The notes under the pieces were generated by a model. It had not been told where the DNA came from. It saw only the letters and a list, made by a program, of their open reading frames with translations, and ran no database searches. Shown here in pieces: positions 1 to 8,582 of a stretch of 64,000 nucleotides of DNA; the first letter of the stretch is position 1; the number at the start of each line of letters is the position of its first letter. Source of the DNA: Parafrankia irregularis (GTDB taxonomy: Bacteria; Actinomycetota; Actinomycetes; Frankiales; Frankiaceae); NCBI RefSeq assembly GCF_001536285.1, contig NZ_FAOZ01000004.1, positions 62,001-126,000 of the forward strand. The letters are read 5' to 3'. The position numbers and the translations under genes were made by a program.

Positions 1-2
1 GC

Positions 3-104
3 TACGTCCACCCGGATCGCATCCGAGATTCCGCCGGTCATACCGATCCCCGCGTGGCGCTGGGCATGCGGTGGCTGGTGATCGTGGTGTTCATCCGTTC
101 GTAG
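3..104 (+). CDS. possible 3' end of an unidentified gene
   Basis: One forward frame is open from the window edge to a TAG at 102-104, giving 33 residues that end in a hydrophobic stretch (MRWLVIVVFIRS). It could be the tail of a gene starting outside the window. There is no recognisable motif and the stretch is too short to judge coding potential, so the call is tentative. Confidence 0.2.
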   Translation, partial: YVHPDRIRDSAGHTDPRVALGMRWLVIVVFIRS

Positions 105-384
105 GCCACGCGGGCTGGCGGCGCGACGGGTCGCCCATGGCTGGAGTGAGGCCGGGGAGGTCGCAGCCGGGGAGAACGGCGAACTCGACCCAGGCCACCA
201 GCTCGTAGCGCGCCCGTGACAGGCGGCGGCTGACCTTCGCCACCCGGTCATCCACGGTCAGGGGAAGGCGGGTCAGCGCCTGCCGCAGACGGCGGTGCGC
301 CCACTCGTGGGCGGTGTCGAAGTCGCCGAACGCGCCCAGCGGCCGTCCTTCCGCGTCCCACACCACGAAGCGGCGTTCCTCCAT
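91..384 (-). CDS. small protein of a whiJ-like regulatory locus
   Basis: This 97-residue hydrophilic protein has no enzyme motif I recognise. A purine-rich ribosome site (GGGAGAAGAG) precedes its ATG. It is transcribed divergently from an XRE/DUF5753 regulator that is followed by a DUF397 gene. In actinomycetes such divergent small genes commonly accompany whiJ/abaA-type loci, where regulator and small proteins act as a switch during development or secondary metabolism. Assignment to that kind of locus rests on context; the biochemical role of this protein is unknown. The last ~12 residues overlap the possible gene end at the window edge, which slightly weakens one of the two. Confidence 0.55.
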   Translation of the reverse strand: MEERRFVVWDAEGRPLGAFGDFDTAHEWAHRRLRQALTRLPLTVDDRVAKVSRRLSRARYELVAWVEFAVLPGCDLPGLTPAMGDPSRRQPAWPTNG

Positions 385-496
385 AGCTCTTCTCCCTCGC
401 CGGCTGGAAGCGATCTCCTGGCGTGCCTTGTGTTCCGGGGCCCCACGCGGTGACGGGCGGCGCCGGGGTACTGGCAGGATGCACCCATGGAACTCT

Positions 497-526
497 CATA
501 CGCAAGTACGTATGACAGATACGTGA
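497..526. promoter_or_regulatory. candidate operator between divergent genes
   Basis: CATACG-6 nt-CGTATG forms a perfect inverted repeat at 497-514 and a third related half (ATACGTGAG) follows at 518-526. The site lies in the 200-bp gap between the small reverse gene and the XRE regulator, where autoregulation would be expected. No binding data exist for this sequence; the operator role is inferred. Confidence 0.4.
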
Positions 527-586
527 GTCGGCGTTGATCGGCCCGAGACAGGGGCTGGCAGACTGCTACCGGGAGAAGGGAAGGCG

Positions 587-1456
587 ATGCCGAGCACACC
601 AGGCCCTACCGTGCGGCGCCGGCGCCTGGGCGCGGAGCTGCGCCGCCTGCGGGAGGCCAAGGAACTGACCGTCGACCAGGCCGGGGAACACATCCACCGC
701 AGCGGGCCGACGATCAGTCGGATGGAGACCGGCCAGTTCCGGTTCGTCCTGCGTAACGTCTCGGACCTGCTCGACCTCTACGGCGTCACCGACGACGAGC
801 AGCGCCAAGCCCTGCTGGCGCTGGTGAAGGAGAACCGCAGACCCGCCTGGTGGCACTCCTACGGCGATCTCGTGCCCCGCTGGTTCCAGGTCTATATCGG
901 CCTGGAAGCCGAGGCCTCCACGATCACGACGTTCGAGAGCCTGCTCGTCCCCGGCCTGCTCCAGACCGAGGACTACGCACGCGCCGTCATCCGCGCCGCC
1001 TCACCAGAGCTACCCGCCCACGAAGTCGACCGGGCCGTGGAAGTCAGGATGAACCGGCAGAAGATCCTCACCGGAGACCAGCCCGTGCAGCTCTGGGCGA
1101 TCCTCGACGAGGCCGTGATCCGCCGCCACGTCGGAAGCCCCACCGTCATGGCCCGGCAGCTCGACCGGCTGATCGAGGCGGCCGAGCAACCCGCGGTGAC
1201 GATCCAGGTCGTGCCGTTCACCGCGGGCGCCCACGCCGGCATGATGGCAAGCTTCACGATCCTGGGTTTCCCCGACACCGGCGGAGCCTCCGAGACGGTC
1301 TACATCGAAGCTCCCACGGGCAGCCTCTACCTGGAGAAACAGGCCGAGGTACGACGCTACGAAGCCTGGATGAACCAGCTCCGCAGCTCCGCCCTCGCGC
1401 CCACCCCCAACACCCTCTCGATCATCAAAGCGGCACGTGAGGACCTCCAACGATGA
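587..1456 (+). CDS. XRE-family regulator with DUF5753 domain (Scr1/WhiJ-like)
   Basis: The 289-residue protein has an N-terminal helix-turn-helix (about residues 10-65, LRRLREAKELTVDQAGEHI and SGPTISRMETGQ) followed by a DUF5753 domain. The second domain shows the family phrases ESLLVPGLLQTEDYARAV, WAILDEAVIRR, TIQVVPF and YLEKQAEV. Proteins of this class are DNA-binding regulators abundant in Streptomyces and Frankia and are usually paired with DUF397 proteins. The gene ends in ATGA, overlapping the DUF397 start by 4 bases, so the two are translationally coupled. The likely target is the palindromic site upstream. Confidence 0.9.
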   Translation: MPSTPGPTVRRRRLGAELRRLREAKELTVDQAGEHIHRSGPTISRMETGQFRFVLRNVSDLLDLYGVTDDEQRQALLALVKENRRPAWWHSYGDLVPRWFQVYIGLEAEASTITTFESLLVPGLLQTEDYARAVIRAASPELPAHEVDRAVEVRMNRQKILTGDQPVQLWAILDEAVIRRHVGSPTVMARQLDRLIEAAEQPAVTIQVVPFTAGAHAGMMASFTILGFPDTGGASETVYIEAPTGSLYLEKQAEVRRYEAWMNQLRSSALAPTPNTLSIIKAAREDLQR

Positions 1457-1662
1457 CCACCCACGGTGCGGACGCCCCACTGACCTGGCGCAAGAGCAGC
1501 TACTCCGGAGGCACCGGCGGCAACTGCGTCGAGGTCGCCACCCTCCCCGACGGCGGCCGAGCCGTCCGCGACTCCAAGAACCCAGACGGACCGGCCCTGC
1601 ACTTCACCGCCACCGAATGGGCCGCGTTCCTCGCCGGCGTACAGGGCCACGAGTTCGACTGA
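1453..1662 (+). CDS. DUF397 domain protein
   Basis: This 69-residue protein carries the DUF397 signatures WRKSSYSGGTGGNCVEVA, GRAVRDSKNPDGPAL and EWAAFLAGVQGHEFD. Such proteins are encoded beside XRE/DUF5753 regulators across actinomycetes and are thought to modulate them; the exact mechanism is not settled. Here the start codon overlaps the regulator stop by 4 bases. A broken relative of the same family lies at 53031-53159. The gene is convergent with the end of the lanthipeptide operon, only 11 bases away. Confidence 0.9.
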   Translation: MTTHGADAPLTWRKSSYSGGTGGNCVEVATLPDGGRAVRDSKNPDGPALHFTATEWAAFLAGVQGHEFD

Positions 1663-1673
1663 ACGTCCACGGG

Positions 1674-2645
1674 TTAGTCCTCGGGAAGGCATGCGCGGGC
1701 CGCCGCGCGGGCGAGGGTCGCCTGTGCGCCTGCGGGCAGGCCGAGCCTGTTCCAGTGGAAGATCACCAGGTGGGCGAGGAGAGCACGTAGGCCCCGGTTG
1801 AGGGTGCCGGCGGTGGCTGCCGAGCCCAAGCGCTGCCCTGCCTTTGCGAAGGCGTCGCGCCATGGGGTGGCGAACGCGACCGGCCCGCTGGTTGCGAACA
1901 GCGGCGATCCGGCGTGGGCAGGCGCTGAGAGCATGACGCGGAGCTGGGCGGTGAGTGCGGCCCGCGCGGCGGCCGCGGGCGGGTCGGGGCGCATCGACGC
2001 GATGCGGGTGAAGACGTCGCCGCGCTCGTACCAGTCGAGGCCGGCGGCGGCGCACATGGCGCTGATCAGCAGGACAGACAGTTCTCGGCGGTCCAGCGGC
2101 GGGTTCTCTTGGCGGAGGTAGTCGAGGACTCCGGCCGAGTCGGCGCAGAACAGGGCGTGGGCGATGCCCATCCCGGCCTCCCCGCCGAACGCGGCCGCTT
2201 CCGGCTCGTAGACGGCCGGGTTCCACGCCGCGATGGTGCCCGCGCCCGCCAGGTCGTCCAGCAGCGCGGACACAGCGTCGGTGTCGGCGTCGAGGAGGCG
2301 TATGCGCCAGCCTGGGCTCTTGTTCATGTACCACCAGCCGGCTGCGGCGTGGTCCGTGACGAGCGCGTCGAGCCGGGGGCCGAGGCGGGCCGCCAGGGTG
2401 CGGTCGGCGGGTTCGGGGCCGGCGGGATGGACGTGCACCTGGTGCCATCGCCCGTGGGCGGGTCGTTCGAGGGCGGCGAGCCCAGCCAGATGGTAGACGT
2501 CTGCCGCGTCCGCGAGGTCCGCCGGTTCCAGGCCCACCTCGGCCGCGGTGGTGGCGAGGTCTCCTCCGGCGAGGAGAACGCGGATGGCGTCGGCGACCTG
2601 GCCGGCGGCTGGTGCGGTCAGGTGAGCAGAAGACATGAGTCCCAT
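1674..2645 (-). CDS. thiopeptide-type bacteriocin biosynthesis protein (LanB elimination-like domain)
   Basis: The 323-residue protein starts with a small helical region (residues ~10-65) and continues into a domain resembling the C-terminal glutamate-elimination domain of split LanB dehydratases. Typical phrases are WHQVHVHPAG, DHAAAGWWYMNKSPGWRIRL, EPEAAAFGGEAGMGIAHALF and RAALTAQLRVML. In lanthipeptide and thiopeptide pathways this fold removes glutamate from glutamylated Ser/Thr to give dehydro residues, or catalyses related steps. It is the last gene of the FxLD operon and overlaps LanC by 28 bases; a second ATG three codons in (2636) is an equally good start. Its last ~145 bases are duplicated at 27709-27853. 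Confidence 0.85.
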   Translation of the reverse strand: MGLMSSAHLTAPAAGQVADAIRVLLAGGDLATTAAEVGLEPADLADAADVYHLAGLAALERPAHGRWHQVHVHPAGPEPADRTLAARLGPRLDALVTDHAAAGWWYMNKSPGWRIRLLDADTDAVSALLDDLAGAGTIAAWNPAVYEPEAAAFGGEAGMGIAHALFCADSAGVLDYLRQENPPLDRRELSVLLISAMCAAAGLDWYERGDVFTRIASMRPDPPAAAARAALTAQLRVMLSAPAHAGSPLFATSGPVAFATPWRDAFAKAGQRLGSAATAGTLNRGLRALLAHLVIFHWNRLGLPAGAQATLARAAARACLPED

Positions 2646-3781
2646 CCGGACACGGGCGGGGCGGTGCGGCGGGCGGTCTCCAGCACGAGCCGGACTCCGG
2701 TGTCACCGGTGAGAAGCGCGGGTGTCCCGTCGGAGATGGCTGCCTGTCTCCTCAGCCCGGCGGCGACTTCAGCCAGGTGGGTGCTGAGGCCGGGTGTGAT
2801 CGCGTCGGCGGCGGCGCGGACGGCTGTCTGGTAGACGCCGGCGAGGCCGTGGCAGAGGCCCGCGTCGGGGAGCCTGGCGAGCTGGGGCCCGGCCAGGCAG
2901 TGGGCGAGGGCGTGCTCGGCTGCAGCCTGGCGGGCAGGGTCGGCGGTGGCGATGCCGGCGAGTTGGAGGGCGCGGGCGATCCCGGGCGTCCCGTAGCACC
3001 AGGACGGCCGTCCGGCAGACAACTGCGCTGGGTACCCGGCGCGTAGATCCTTGCGGCTGAGCCATTGTGGCCACCACGGCCCGTCGTCCGAGTGCTGCTG
3101 CCATCGGTCAAACCAGGCACAGAGAATCTTGATCGCGTCCTGTTGCCCCTCCACGGTGCGCCCTCGCCGGGCGGCGAGGGCGAGGAAGGCGAGGATGCCG
3201 GCCGCGCCGTGGGCCATGCCCAGGTTCGCGTGGCCGCCCGGGGTTGGAGACAGCGGGTCGGGGTCGCGAGCTGCCCACCAGCCTGGCGCCTGGAGCCCAT
3301 CGAGGGGGAGGGGCCGGGTGGCGAGACGGGTGAGGTAAGTGAGGATGTCGGCGAGGGTGTCGTTGGCGGGGGCGGTGCGCAGGAGGATGAGGCCGAGGCC
3401 GGTGAGCCCGTAGAACAAGTCGTACTCGCCGAACGTGCCGGGAGCGCCGTCGGCCATGCGGTTGCGGGCGGCATCCAGCCGCCCGCGGGTGATGCGGTGC
3501 AGGTGGTGATCGAGCGCGCTCGCGGCGGGCGCGTAGCGGGGCTGCCCGTCCGCGGCGGCGGTGTGCAGCACGAAGCGCAGGGCTGGGGCGCCGTGCACGA
3601 GGCATCCGCTCGGGCTGCCGTCCACTGGCTCGGATGTGGCGAGGACCAGAGCGTCGTGCGCGTCCTGCCAGGTGCCGGAGCCGGTGAGCGCGAGTTCGAC
3701 GCGTAGCAGCGCGAGGCCGGCCGCGCCGTGAGCGAGGGACTGGGCAGCCGCCTGATCGGCGTTGATCGTCGGTGATGTCAC
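2618..3781 (-). CDS. lanthionine synthetase C-like cyclase (LanC)
   Basis: The 387-residue protein has the LanC toroid signatures: GMAHGAAG (residues 189-196), SWCYGTPG with zinc-ligand Cys262, and LCHGLAG with ligands Cys310/His311. LanC enzymes add Cys thiols to dehydroalanine/dehydrobutyrine, closing thioether rings in the precursor peptide. The start is a GTG inside the LanB stop (GTGA, 4-base overlap), indicating translational coupling. It presumably acts on the four-Cys peptide encoded at 6955-7146 together with the LanB upstream. Confidence 0.93.
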   Translation of the reverse strand: MTSPTINADQAAAQSLAHGAAGLALLRVELALTGSGTWQDAHDALVLATSEPVDGSPSGCLVHGAPALRFVLHTAAADGQPRYAPAASALDHHLHRITRGRLDAARNRMADGAPGTFGEYDLFYGLTGLGLILLRTAPANDTLADILTYLTRLATRPLPLDGLQAPGWWAARDPDPLSPTPGGHANLGMAHGAAGILAFLALAARRGRTVEGQQDAIKILCAWFDRWQQHSDDGPWWPQWLSRKDLRAGYPAQLSAGRPSWCYGTPGIARALQLAGIATADPARQAAAEHALAHCLAGPQLARLPDAGLCHGLAGVYQTAVRAAADAITPGLSTHLAEVAAGLRRQAAISDGTPALLTGDTGVRLVLETARRTAPPVSGWDSCLLLT

Positions 3782-6700
3782 AGGTGGCCGGCCTTTCCGA
3801 GCTGGCGGAGAGCGGCGGCGCGAGCAAGCCGTCCGGTCTGCTTCTCAAAGGTCGGATCAAGTCCGACCGCGCGCATGTGGTGCTCGTGCAGCAGGGTCCG
3901 CAGCACGGTGCTCGGGTCGCGCTGTGCGGCAAGCTGTCCGTGGTAGGCGGCGAGCGCGGTGTCGCGGTCGGCCCAGGCCTGCGCGACGGTGTCACCGCCG
4001 GGCAGCGAGGCCATTGCGCGGGGGCCGCCGGCCGGGTCGGTCAGGTCGCAGGCCAGATCACGCAGGTCACGATCCAGCGGCCCGCTTCCCTGGTTCAGGC
4101 AGCGGATCAGGGCCCCGTAGCCGGTCGTGGCGTCGGGGGCGAACGCAGCCGCGATCCTGGCCATCGACGCGGCGGCGAGCGCCTGGCCCGGCACACCGTC
4201 GGCGGCGGTGGCGAGTTGGGCGACGGCCGCGGCGGTGTCGGCCGCCCAGACCTCTTCGACTGCGGCGAGGGCGCTGCCTGTGCCGTACCGGCCGGGCTGT
4301 TCGTAGTACGGGACGAAGCTCAGCGTCGCGGGCAGGCCCCGGTCCTCCAGGTCGGCGGCGAACCGGGCGAGTTCGGCGGCGAGCAGGCCGAAGCGATCCG
4401 GGTCGGTCAGCCGTAGGTGCAGGGCGATGTGCTGCGGGATCTCCGGGTGGATCATGTCGCGGTAGCGGCGAACCCACCAGTGCGCGACCTCGGGGCGCAG
4501 GCCGTCGGCGAGTCGGGGCAGGTGAACGGCGATGAGATCGTCGAAGCGGGCCGGGTTGCCGGTGATCCGGGCGCAGACCACCAGGCCTGTCCCGGGGTGG
4601 TGCACGTCGCCGGGCGTAGCGGTGACCGGCAGGGGGCGCCGTGGTGGGCTGGCCAGGGTCAGCGGGATGAGGAGTTCGGCGGGCCGGCCGAGCCAGCCGT
4701 CGGAGCCGGCCGGGCTGTCCTCACGGAGCTCGGCGCGCGAGGCGCGGGTCAGATGGGCGTGCAGGAGTTCCCGGTCGAGGGGGTGCTCGAGGTCCAGCGG
4801 TAGCCGCTGTTCGCCGTCGCAGAGCACCACGCGGCTGGGAAGTCTCCACCGGCGCCGCCACGCGGCCAGCCGCGTCTCGAAGCTGGTGCCGGGAGAGCCG
4901 TCGAGGGCGGCTTTCTCGAGGTTCCAGCGGGCGGGGAACAGGATCGTCCTGCGGTAGCGGACGCGAGGCACGTAGGGCAGGACGCGGGCCGCGCCGACAT
5001 CGAAAGGGCGCAGTTCGGCGCAGCGGGCGTCCGCGACCTCGGCGAGGAACCGGGCAAGCGGTGGGGTGAACGCGGTCATCTCCAGCGCATGCGGGATGTG
5101 CGGGACCACGCGCCGACCGGTGGGCAGATGCACGAGGTAGAGCTGCGCCGCGTCGGCGGTCACGGCCAGCTCGTCGACGGAGACGATCATCGCGGTGCCG
5201 TCGGGATGGTCCCCGACCGGAAGGATCGTGTCGGCCAGGGGTGCGACCCGGGTCATGTGCTCGGTCCGGGGCACCCGCGGCCGGAACGACACCTGCACCG
5301 TGAGGTTGCCCTCCTGCCGGTCGGCTGTGCGGAAGGTCGCGGCGAGTGCGTCGCGTTCCGTCGCGGTGAGCAGGTGGGTGAAGCGGCCGGCCATGCTGCC
5401 GGGGACGCGGGCCGTCCCGGTCACCTGCAGCTCGAAGTGCCCGGCGTTGATCGCCTCGGTGGATCGGGCGTGCAGGGCGACAGCGATCTCGATACGTGCT
5501 GGCGGCACGACCGCGCCGGGATCACCGACGGTGAGGGCGCGTACGTCGTCACCGGTTAGACGGATCTCGTCGCTGCTCTCCAGGGCGGCCTGGTGGATCA
5601 GTGCCAGCAGGGCCGCGTCGCGTTCGGTCAGCGTCCGCCACACCGGACGTGGCGCTGGCGCACCGAGGTAGCCGTCCGGATAGCCGAGGCCGGAGTCGGC
5701 GACCAGCTCCCGTACCGACACCAGTGCTCCGGGGCCGTAGCGTTCCTTGAACCGTGCCTGGTACTCCAGCCAGGACATCGCTCCGAACGGCCAGGTTGTC
5801 AGGCGGAGAAGCACCTCGGCCGCGGCGGTGGCCTCGTTCAGCACCGCGTCGGGAATCGTCACGTCTGCGTCGAGCCGGGTGTCCATCGCCAGCGGGCGGT
5901 CCATGGCGGGCGTCAGCGTGGCCATCCGCGTGCCGGCCGCCGCGCGTAGCGCGGTCGCGTCGGACGGGTTCGCGCAGTCGTTGTGCGCGGCGAGGATGCA
6001 GGCGATGTCCGCCAGCTCGCCCAGCACTGGGGCGACCTGCGGCACCCCACCGGCACCGGCGGCGGCGCGGAGCGCGGCGCACAGGTACTCCAGCGGGTCG
6101 CCGGCTGTCATCGGCGGATGCAGGTCGGTGAGCAGGAACTCCTCGTCGAGGAGCTGGTCGAGCAGTGCGCGGACGCGGTCTGGCGCCGCCCTGGGGAACC
6201 GTTCGGTAAGGGCGGCGGCGAGCCCGGCAATGCTGACCGGTGTTCTGGCCAGATCGATGGCGGCCCGCACGGGGTCGGCTGCGCGGATCGACGTCTCGCG
6301 AAGTGGGCCCGGCTTCCGGGCGTCGAGCGGAGCGCGGCGGGCCAGGATCAGCCGGCCGTCCCGGAAGGTCGCGGTTGAGTTCGCCGTGACGGTGAGCCGG
6401 TCTCGTAAGGCGGGGGTGCGGGCGAGTTGGCGCGCCAGGGTCGCGATCCATTCGGCATCCGGGCGCGCGATCACCCGGTGGGCGCCGCCGATCGTCGCCC
6501 TCGCTGGTCCGACGTGGGCGGGTGCGACCCCGGCGAACAGGCCGAACGGTGTGACGCGCCGCTGCCACCGCAGCAGGTAGGACGCCAGTGACAGCGCCGT
6601 GCGCCGCAGATCCCGGGCAGTGCCCTGCCCAGGTTCGGAGACGACACCGTTGACCCAGGCGGCGAGGTCACTGCTCGCGGCGGTGACCGCAGCGCGGACG

Positions 6701-6855
6701 TCGTCCCGTGACCAGGTCTTCGTCAGCCAGGCACCGCCCTCGGTCTCGACAGCCCCGAGATCGGCCAGATCCAGGTCGTGTGGCAGGTCAAGATCTCCGG
6801 GATCTGTCGTCGACCGGAGCAGAACCACGCCGTGATGCCGGTATCGCGCGGCCAT
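3778..6855 (-). CDS. lantibiotic dehydratase (LanB)
   Basis: At 1025 residues this is a full-length class I dehydratase. The N-terminal glutamylation domain shows SYLLRWQRRVTPFGLFAGV and later SWLEYQARFKERYGPGALV. The C-terminal elimination domain begins near residue 740 and includes HWWVRRYRDMIHPEIPQHI. It uses glutamyl-tRNA to activate Ser/Thr of the precursor core, then eliminates glutamate to form dehydro residues. An ATG with GAGGAG six bases upstream is the start. The gene follows the precursor across a 99-bp gap holding a perfect 28-bp palindrome, and overlaps LanC by 4 bases. Confidence 0.93.
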   Translation of the reverse strand: MAARYRHHGVVLLRSTTDPGDLDLPHDLDLADLGAVETEGGAWLTKTWSRDDVRAAVTAASSDLAAWVNGVVSEPGQGTARDLRRTALSLASYLLRWQRRVTPFGLFAGVAPAHVGPARATIGGAHRVIARPDAEWIATLARQLARTPALRDRLTVTANSTATFRDGRLILARRAPLDARKPGPLRETSIRAADPVRAAIDLARTPVSIAGLAAALTERFPRAAPDRVRALLDQLLDEEFLLTDLHPPMTAGDPLEYLCAALRAAAGAGGVPQVAPVLGELADIACILAAHNDCANPSDATALRAAAGTRMATLTPAMDRPLAMDTRLDADVTIPDAVLNEATAAAEVLLRLTTWPFGAMSWLEYQARFKERYGPGALVSVRELVADSGLGYPDGYLGAPAPRPVWRTLTERDAALLALIHQAALESSDEIRLTGDDVRALTVGDPGAVVPPARIEIAVALHARSTEAINAGHFELQVTGTARVPGSMAGRFTHLLTATERDALAATFRTADRQEGNLTVQVSFRPRVPRTEHMTRVAPLADTILPVGDHPDGTAMIVSVDELAVTADAAQLYLVHLPTGRRVVPHIPHALEMTAFTPPLARFLAEVADARCAELRPFDVGAARVLPYVPRVRYRRTILFPARWNLEKAALDGSPGTSFETRLAAWRRRWRLPSRVVLCDGEQRLPLDLEHPLDRELLHAHLTRASRAELREDSPAGSDGWLGRPAELLIPLTLASPPRRPLPVTATPGDVHHPGTGLVVCARITGNPARFDDLIAVHLPRLADGLRPEVAHWWVRRYRDMIHPEIPQHIALHLRLTDPDRFGLLAAELARFAADLEDRGLPATLSFVPYYEQPGRYGTGSALAAVEEVWAADTAAAVAQLATAADGVPGQALAAASMARIAAAFAPDATTGYGALIRCLNQGSGPLDRDLRDLACDLTDPAGGPRAMASLPGGDTVAQAWADRDTALAAYHGQLAAQRDPSTVLRTLLHEHHMRAVGLDPTFEKQTGRLARAAALRQLGKAGHL

Positions 6856-6901
6856 GCCGGGCTCCTCGGTCAGGCGACAACAAGGTCATCAGGCTCCGGC
6901 A

Positions 6902-6929
6902 CCGCCGGTGTCCCCGGGGACACCGGCGG
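6902..6929 (-). terminator. perfect 28-bp palindrome between precursor and lanB, likely attenuator
   Basis: CCGCCGGTGTCCCC is followed immediately by its exact reverse complement, so the RNA can form a very stable GC-rich hairpin. It lies between the end of the precursor gene and the LanB start, with no T-tract. In RiPP operons such hairpins often cause partial termination or RNA stabilisation so that precursor is made in excess of enzymes. That role is inferred from position. Confidence 0.65.
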
Positions 6930-6954
6930 AGCGGGCCGTCTGGGCGGGGTGTTG

Positions 6955-7146
6955 TCAGGACGGGTTGTCGGAGGAGGTGGAGCAGGCACTCGGCTTGCAG
7001 GTCGTCCCGCAGTTGTCGTCTGTGGCGCACATCGTGATGACGAGCGGGCCGACCGCCTCGATCACTCGCAGATCAAGGTCGACGTCGAACGGGTCAAGGT
7101 CGCTGGGAGTCGCAGCGGGCGCGAGAACTGCTGAGGTCGGTGTCAT
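6955..7146 (-). CDS. FxLD-family lanthipeptide precursor
   Basis: The 63-residue peptide has a leader with the FxLD-type motif PFDVDLDLRVIE (residues 19-30), the recognition element for the cognate LanB. The C-terminal core is rich in Cys, Ser, Thr and Asp, with TMCATDDNCGTTCKPSAC followed by a Ser-rich tail. The four Cys and many Ser/Thr allow up to four thioether rings. The Asp residues are possible targets of the linked isoaspartyl-type methyltransferase. An AAGG site precedes the ATG. The ring pattern, leader cleavage site and final product cannot be read from sequence. Confidence 0.9.
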   Translation of the reverse strand: MTPTSAVLAPAATPSDLDPFDVDLDLRVIEAVGPLVITMCATDDNCGTTCKPSACSTSSDNPS

Positions 7147-7232
7147 GGCTACCTTTCCTGGGCAGGTGGGGGCGCGGACGGAGTACCGGAATGTGCGTTG
7201 GCGAAGGGGCTGTGAACGTTGGAGGCGGAACG

Positions 7233-8483
7233 TCAGCTGACCGGGGGCCAGGTGATGGTGGCCGTGCCGTGGATCTTGTGGAACTGCCCTACGGGAGCGT
7301 CGGAGGCGGGAATGGTGGTGCCCGCGGGCCAGTAGGCGAAGGCGTCGTCGGGGATCTGCCGGCCGTGGACGTCCCAGGCCTTGATCTGGGCGACCAGAGC
7401 CTCGGCCGCCTCGGTGGCGTGCGGCCCATATCCCCGGGCGCCGAACTCGCGGTCCCCGCCGGGCAGGTCACTTTCGCGTAGTTCCATCACGCCGAACGAG
7501 TCGTCGAGCACCGCTCCGAAGGGGAACCAGGTTCTGCACACGCCCTCGGCCGCCATCGGCGTGCCGGGCCCGGCCTCGACGCGGCAGAACCCGGGCAGGA
7601 AGCCTGCGAGCCACAGGTGCAGGTCGCCGAACTCGCCCTGGTCCGGGATCGTGACTCCAGACCAGGCGTGGACCGGGCCGTGCTCCAGTGCGCCGGCCAG
7701 GGAATGCGGGTTGTCGATCTCAGTCTCGTCGAACAGGAGCGTCACCACCCCGCCAGCGGGATCGCGCATCTGAAGCCGGCGCTCCTTGCGCGCTCCCAGG
7801 CCCTGCATCGGCACGAACCCGCACAGCTGCGCCGACGTGCTTACCCAGTGCTCGCCCGACCGGCGCAACGCCAGCGACCGGGTGAACGTGTTCATCCGTA
7901 GCGGCACGACGATGACGCCGCCATCGGTCAGCTGTTCCAGCCACGCGGGGGCCAGGTCCCACGCCCCGACGGTGACCACGATCGCGTCGTAGTCCGCGTA
8001 CGCCGGCACGCCGTGCTCGGCGTCCGCGGTGACAACGATGACCCGGTCGCCGTAGCCGGCGGCGCCCAGCCCCGCGGTCGCGCGGGCGGTCACCTCCGGA
8101 TCGATGTCCACGGTCACCACCTGGCCCTGATCACCTACGACGTGCGCGAGCAGGGACGCGTTATAGCCACCGCTGCCCACCTCGAGGACCTTCATCCCCG
8201 GGGCGATACCCGCCTGGGCGATCATGTGGGCCTGCAGCCACGGCGCCGACACCGTCGACATGCTTACCCCGTGCGGGCCTGCCTTTGCGACCACCGACTG
8301 GTCGGCGTCGTAGGCCTTCTCCAGCGGGGTGCCCTCCGGTACGAACAGGTGCCGTGGAACGGTCCGGAACGCGGCCTCCACCTCGGGCCCGCTGATCCAG
8401 CCGTCGGCGACGAGCCGGTCGACCATCGCAGCCCGCCTCTCGTCCGCCAGGTCGGGGTTGGTCGCGTCGGGCGCCTGAGTCAC
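7233..8483 (-). CDS. FxLD-system O-methyltransferase (protein-L-isoaspartate methyltransferase-like)
   Basis: The 416-residue protein has a PCMT-like SAM-binding domain (VPRHLFVPEG, KVLEVGSGGYNASLLAHVVG, VVTVDIDPEV, YDAIVVTVGAW) and a C-terminal extension of about 200 residues typical of the lanthipeptide-associated group. Relatives methylate an Asp side chain in the modified peptide, which then collapses through a succinimide to isoaspartate, a beta-amino acid. The GTG start has GGAG five bases upstream. It sits 86 bp ahead of the precursor and is probably co-transcribed with it. Confidence 0.9.
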   Translation of the reverse strand: MTQAPDATNPDLADERRAAMVDRLVADGWISGPEVEAAFRTVPRHLFVPEGTPLEKAYDADQSVVAKAGPHGVSMSTVSAPWLQAHMIAQAGIAPGMKVLEVGSGGYNASLLAHVVGDQGQVVTVDIDPEVTARATAGLGAAGYGDRVIVVTADAEHGVPAYADYDAIVVTVGAWDLAPAWLEQLTDGGVIVVPLRMNTFTRSLALRRSGEHWVSTSAQLCGFVPMQGLGARKERRLQMRDPAGGVVTLLFDETEIDNPHSLAGALEHGPVHAWSGVTIPDQGEFGDLHLWLAGFLPGFCRVEAGPGTPMAAEGVCRTWFPFGAVLDDSFGVMELRESDLPGGDREFGARGYGPHATEAAEALVAQIKAWDVHGRQIPDDAFAYWPAGTTIPASDAPVGQFHKIHGTATITWPPVS

Positions 8484-8548
8484 GTCACGCTCCAGTGGTG
8501 GTCGTCGGGGGCGCGATCACCGTAGGACCGGCGGGATCACGACGGCCA

Positions 8549-8569
8549 GGAGTGTGCCCGAGTGTGGCA
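8549..8569. promoter_or_regulatory. candidate operator upstream of the methyltransferase gene
   Basis: AGGAGTGTGCCCGAGTGTGG lies between the regulator gene and the methyltransferase. The 11-mer AGGAGTGTGCC and the following GAGTG-like half recur at 10266-10281, ahead of the upstream regulatory operon. A shared site at both operon heads suggests control by the same regulator, most likely the DUF5753 protein between them. This is inferred from the repeat alone. Confidence 0.45.
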
Positions 8570-8582
8570 AGCAGGACCACGG

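Noticed and set aside
1357-2706. Long reverse frame (449 codons) overlapping the thiopeptide-type gene
   Set aside because: Arg/Pro/His-rich shadow composition with no domains; the overlapping frame encodes a recognisable biosynthetic protein.
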